A stretch of 41,182 nucleotides of DNA from the NCBI RefSeq assembly GCF_000485595.1, contig NW_014577074.1, positions 1,488,490 through 1,529,671 of the forward strand, written 5' to 3'. Below are positions 39,725-41,182 of this stretch, one piece after another (position 1 is the first letter of the stretch; the number at the start of each line of letters is the position of its first letter). Origin of the DNA: Priapulus caudatus. Its lineage: Eukaryota; Priapulida; Priapulimorpha; Priapulimorphida; Priapulidae. The notes below the pieces were generated by a model that was not told the DNA's origin, ran no database searches, and worked only from the letters and a program-made list of their open reading frames with translations. Both the position numbers and the translations under genes were made by a program.

Positions 39725-40010
39725 AGCCGGCGACGGCCGTAGCGCCGTGCGTCCGCGGCGCGGCCTAGTGTGGCTGCACAGGGTTGGCTGCGGACGGCCG
39801 TAGAGCCGTGCGTCCGCGGCGCGGGTCAGTGGTGGTCTGCGACGCCGTAGCGTGCGTCCGCGGCGCGGAGCAGTGCGTGGCTGCGCCGCCGTAGCCGTGC
39901 GTCCGCGGCGGCGGTGTCAGTGGTGGCTGCGACGCCGTAGCCGCCTGCGTCCGCGCGCTGGCGGTCAGTAGTGCCTGCGACGCCGTAGCGTGCGTGCCGC
40001 GCGGCGTCGT
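39725..40010. repeat. About 42-bp GC-rich minisatellite
   Basis: About six to seven units reading GACGCCGTAGC, GTGCGTCCGCGGCGCGG, TCAGTGGTGGCTGC with frequent indels. It shares CAGTGGTGGCTGCGAC with the next array. Confidence 0.88.
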
Positions 40011-40486
40011 GTGGCTGCGACTCCGCCGCTTACAGCCAACCCTGTATGTGAGGTCGCCGCACGGTCAGTGGTGGTGCTGCTGCGACTACCCGCTAAGCCA
40101 ACCCTGTATGTGAGAGGTCGCCCAGGGTCAGTGGTGCTGCGACTCCGCGTAAGCCGAACCCTGTATGTGAGGTCGCCAGGGAGTCATGTGGGTGCTGCGA
40201 CTACCCGCTTACAGCCAAACGCTGTATGTGAGGGTTCGCCGGCGGGTCAGTGGTGGCTGCGACTACCCGCGTTACAGCCAACCTGTATGTGCGGTCGCCA
40301 GCGGGTCAAGTGGTGGCTGGCGACTACCCGCTTTACAGCCAACCCTGTATGTAGGGTCGCCCAGGGGTCAGTGGTGCTGCGACTACCGCGTTCAAGCCAA
40401 ACCTGTATGTGGTCGCCCAGGGGTCAAGTGGTGGCTGCGACTACCCGCTTACAGCCAAACCTGTATGTGAGGGTCGCCCAGGGGAG
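40011..40486. repeat. About 59-bp GC-rich minisatellite
   Basis: About eight units reading GACTACCCGCTTACAGCC, AACCCTGTATGTGAGGTCGC, CCAGGGGTCAGTGGTGGCTG. The 189-codon frame at 39990-40559 is a repeat artefact that changes frame sense at each indel. Confidence 0.9.
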
Positions 40487-40984
40487 ACACAAATTCTTTT
40501 TATCAACATGCGTCAATTCTATAGCGGTGTTTTCACTGTGTGACTGTCACTCAGGGTAAATGCTGCAAGTGTTGATATGATTGGACAGGTATCTGTTTTA
40601 TAGAGGTGTCCATTAACACAGGGTGGACTGAATATGCTTGAATTCATTTTGGCATATCTGGTCTGGCACTTAAAACTGGAAGATGTCAAATTCGTAAAAT
40701 CGTCCATACAAGTACTTGCACCTAGTTTAGCACATGGTAGAATGGGCTCATGCGTGTATGTGCGGCATAATTCAGCAGGTGCCATGAGCGACAATTCTAT
40801 ACAGGTTATACCCTATTATGTATGGCAAGTTGTTTGTGTCATAATTCGATTTTTGTTTTATGGTTGATTTTATAACATATAACATTCGATTATCACCATT
40901 ACATTGATTTATCACATTACGATTTCGCCTTATGTCATTGATACAATTTGATTTATCGCATATTATTTGATTTATATCAGAAAA
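40487..40984. other. Kindlin intron 2 sequence, AT-rich, no gene recognised
   Basis: A 91-codon minus frame at 40519-40794 and a 77-codon plus frame at 40634-40867 oppose each other and show no domain. The 40860-40980 stretch repeats TGATTTAT-like words. Confidence 0.4.
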
Positions 40985-41182
40985 GAGAATCTGAATGATT
41001 CGATGCGTGAATCGAATGATTCGATTGGCGTGAATCGAGATGATTCGAGTGCGTGAATCGAATTGCATTTGCGATTGCGTGATCGAAGTGATTCGAGCGT
41101 GGAATGCGATGATGCTCGAATCATTCGATTCTGCGCGCATCGACATCATTCGATTCACGCAGTCGACATGATGCATCGAATC
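40985..41182. repeat. ATTCGA tandem repeat with inverted second half
   Basis: About 20-bp units of GAATGATTCGAT(T)GCGTGAATC type (40990-41100) are followed by the same words in reverse orientation (41115-41180), with indel noise. The array is cut by the window end. Confidence 0.88.

Noticed and set aside
39990-40559. 189-codon plus-strand frame
   Set aside because: It lies in the 42/59-bp arrays with frame-shifting indels; the phrase NPVCEV/LYVR simply repeats.

Overview
This is eukaryotic, animal DNA. It contains parts of two genes of animal-type families, both with GT-AG introns and consistent reading phase across every junction. (1) A BTB-BACK-PHR protein of the BTBD3/BTBD6 type lies on the minus strand, with five coding exons between 12343 and 9259 that join into 497 codons. 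(2) The first two coding exons of a kindlin (FERMT family) lie on the plus strand at 20205-20343 and 38905-39138, separated by an intron of about 18.6 kb; the rest of the gene lies beyond the window. The two genes are divergent, about 7.9 kb apart. Long introns, very dense simple repeats, foldback elements, a Merlin-type transposase relic and apparently haplotype-level duplicates suggest a repeat-rich, probably aquatic invertebrate. I cannot name the phylum.

Layout. 0-9.2 kb: no recognisable gene; a 32-bp minisatellite with a 256-bp higher-order period, GT microsatellites, short palindromes, and a dispersed repeat with nuclear-receptor-like half sites. 9.26-12.34 kb: the BTBD gene; its last exon is extremely GC-rich while the four upstream exons are not. 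12.35-20.2 kb: divergent intergenic region with a series of inverted-repeat (MITE-like) elements, two of them carrying TTAGGG-type arrays and one a GC-rich minisatellite, then a perfect 51-bp-arm palindrome 250 bp upstream of the kindlin start. 20.2-39.1 kb: kindlin exon 1, the giant intron, exon 2. The intron holds (GCAC)n arrays, an inverted minisatellite, a roughly 1.1-kb duplicated segment whose first copy stops at a 10-N assembly gap, a cluster of nested long inverted repeats, a LINE-like tail, a broken Merlin transposase whose C-terminal part is inverted, and a promoter-like NRF-1/CCAAT cluster. 39.14-40.49 kb: three chained GC-rich minisatellites that begin at the very splice donor of kindlin exon 2. 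40.5-41.2 kb: AT-rich DNA and an ATTCGA repeat.

The two genes have no evident functional link: the BTBD protein is expected to be a Cullin-3 adaptor, and kindlin an integrin co-activator at adhesions. The most novel-looking material is structural: a family of very short palindromes built on ATCAGGAGT, foldback elements with tandem-repeat cores, an array of splice-donor look-alikes at a real exon end, and the internally inverted transposase. All homology statements come from reading the translations, without any database search.
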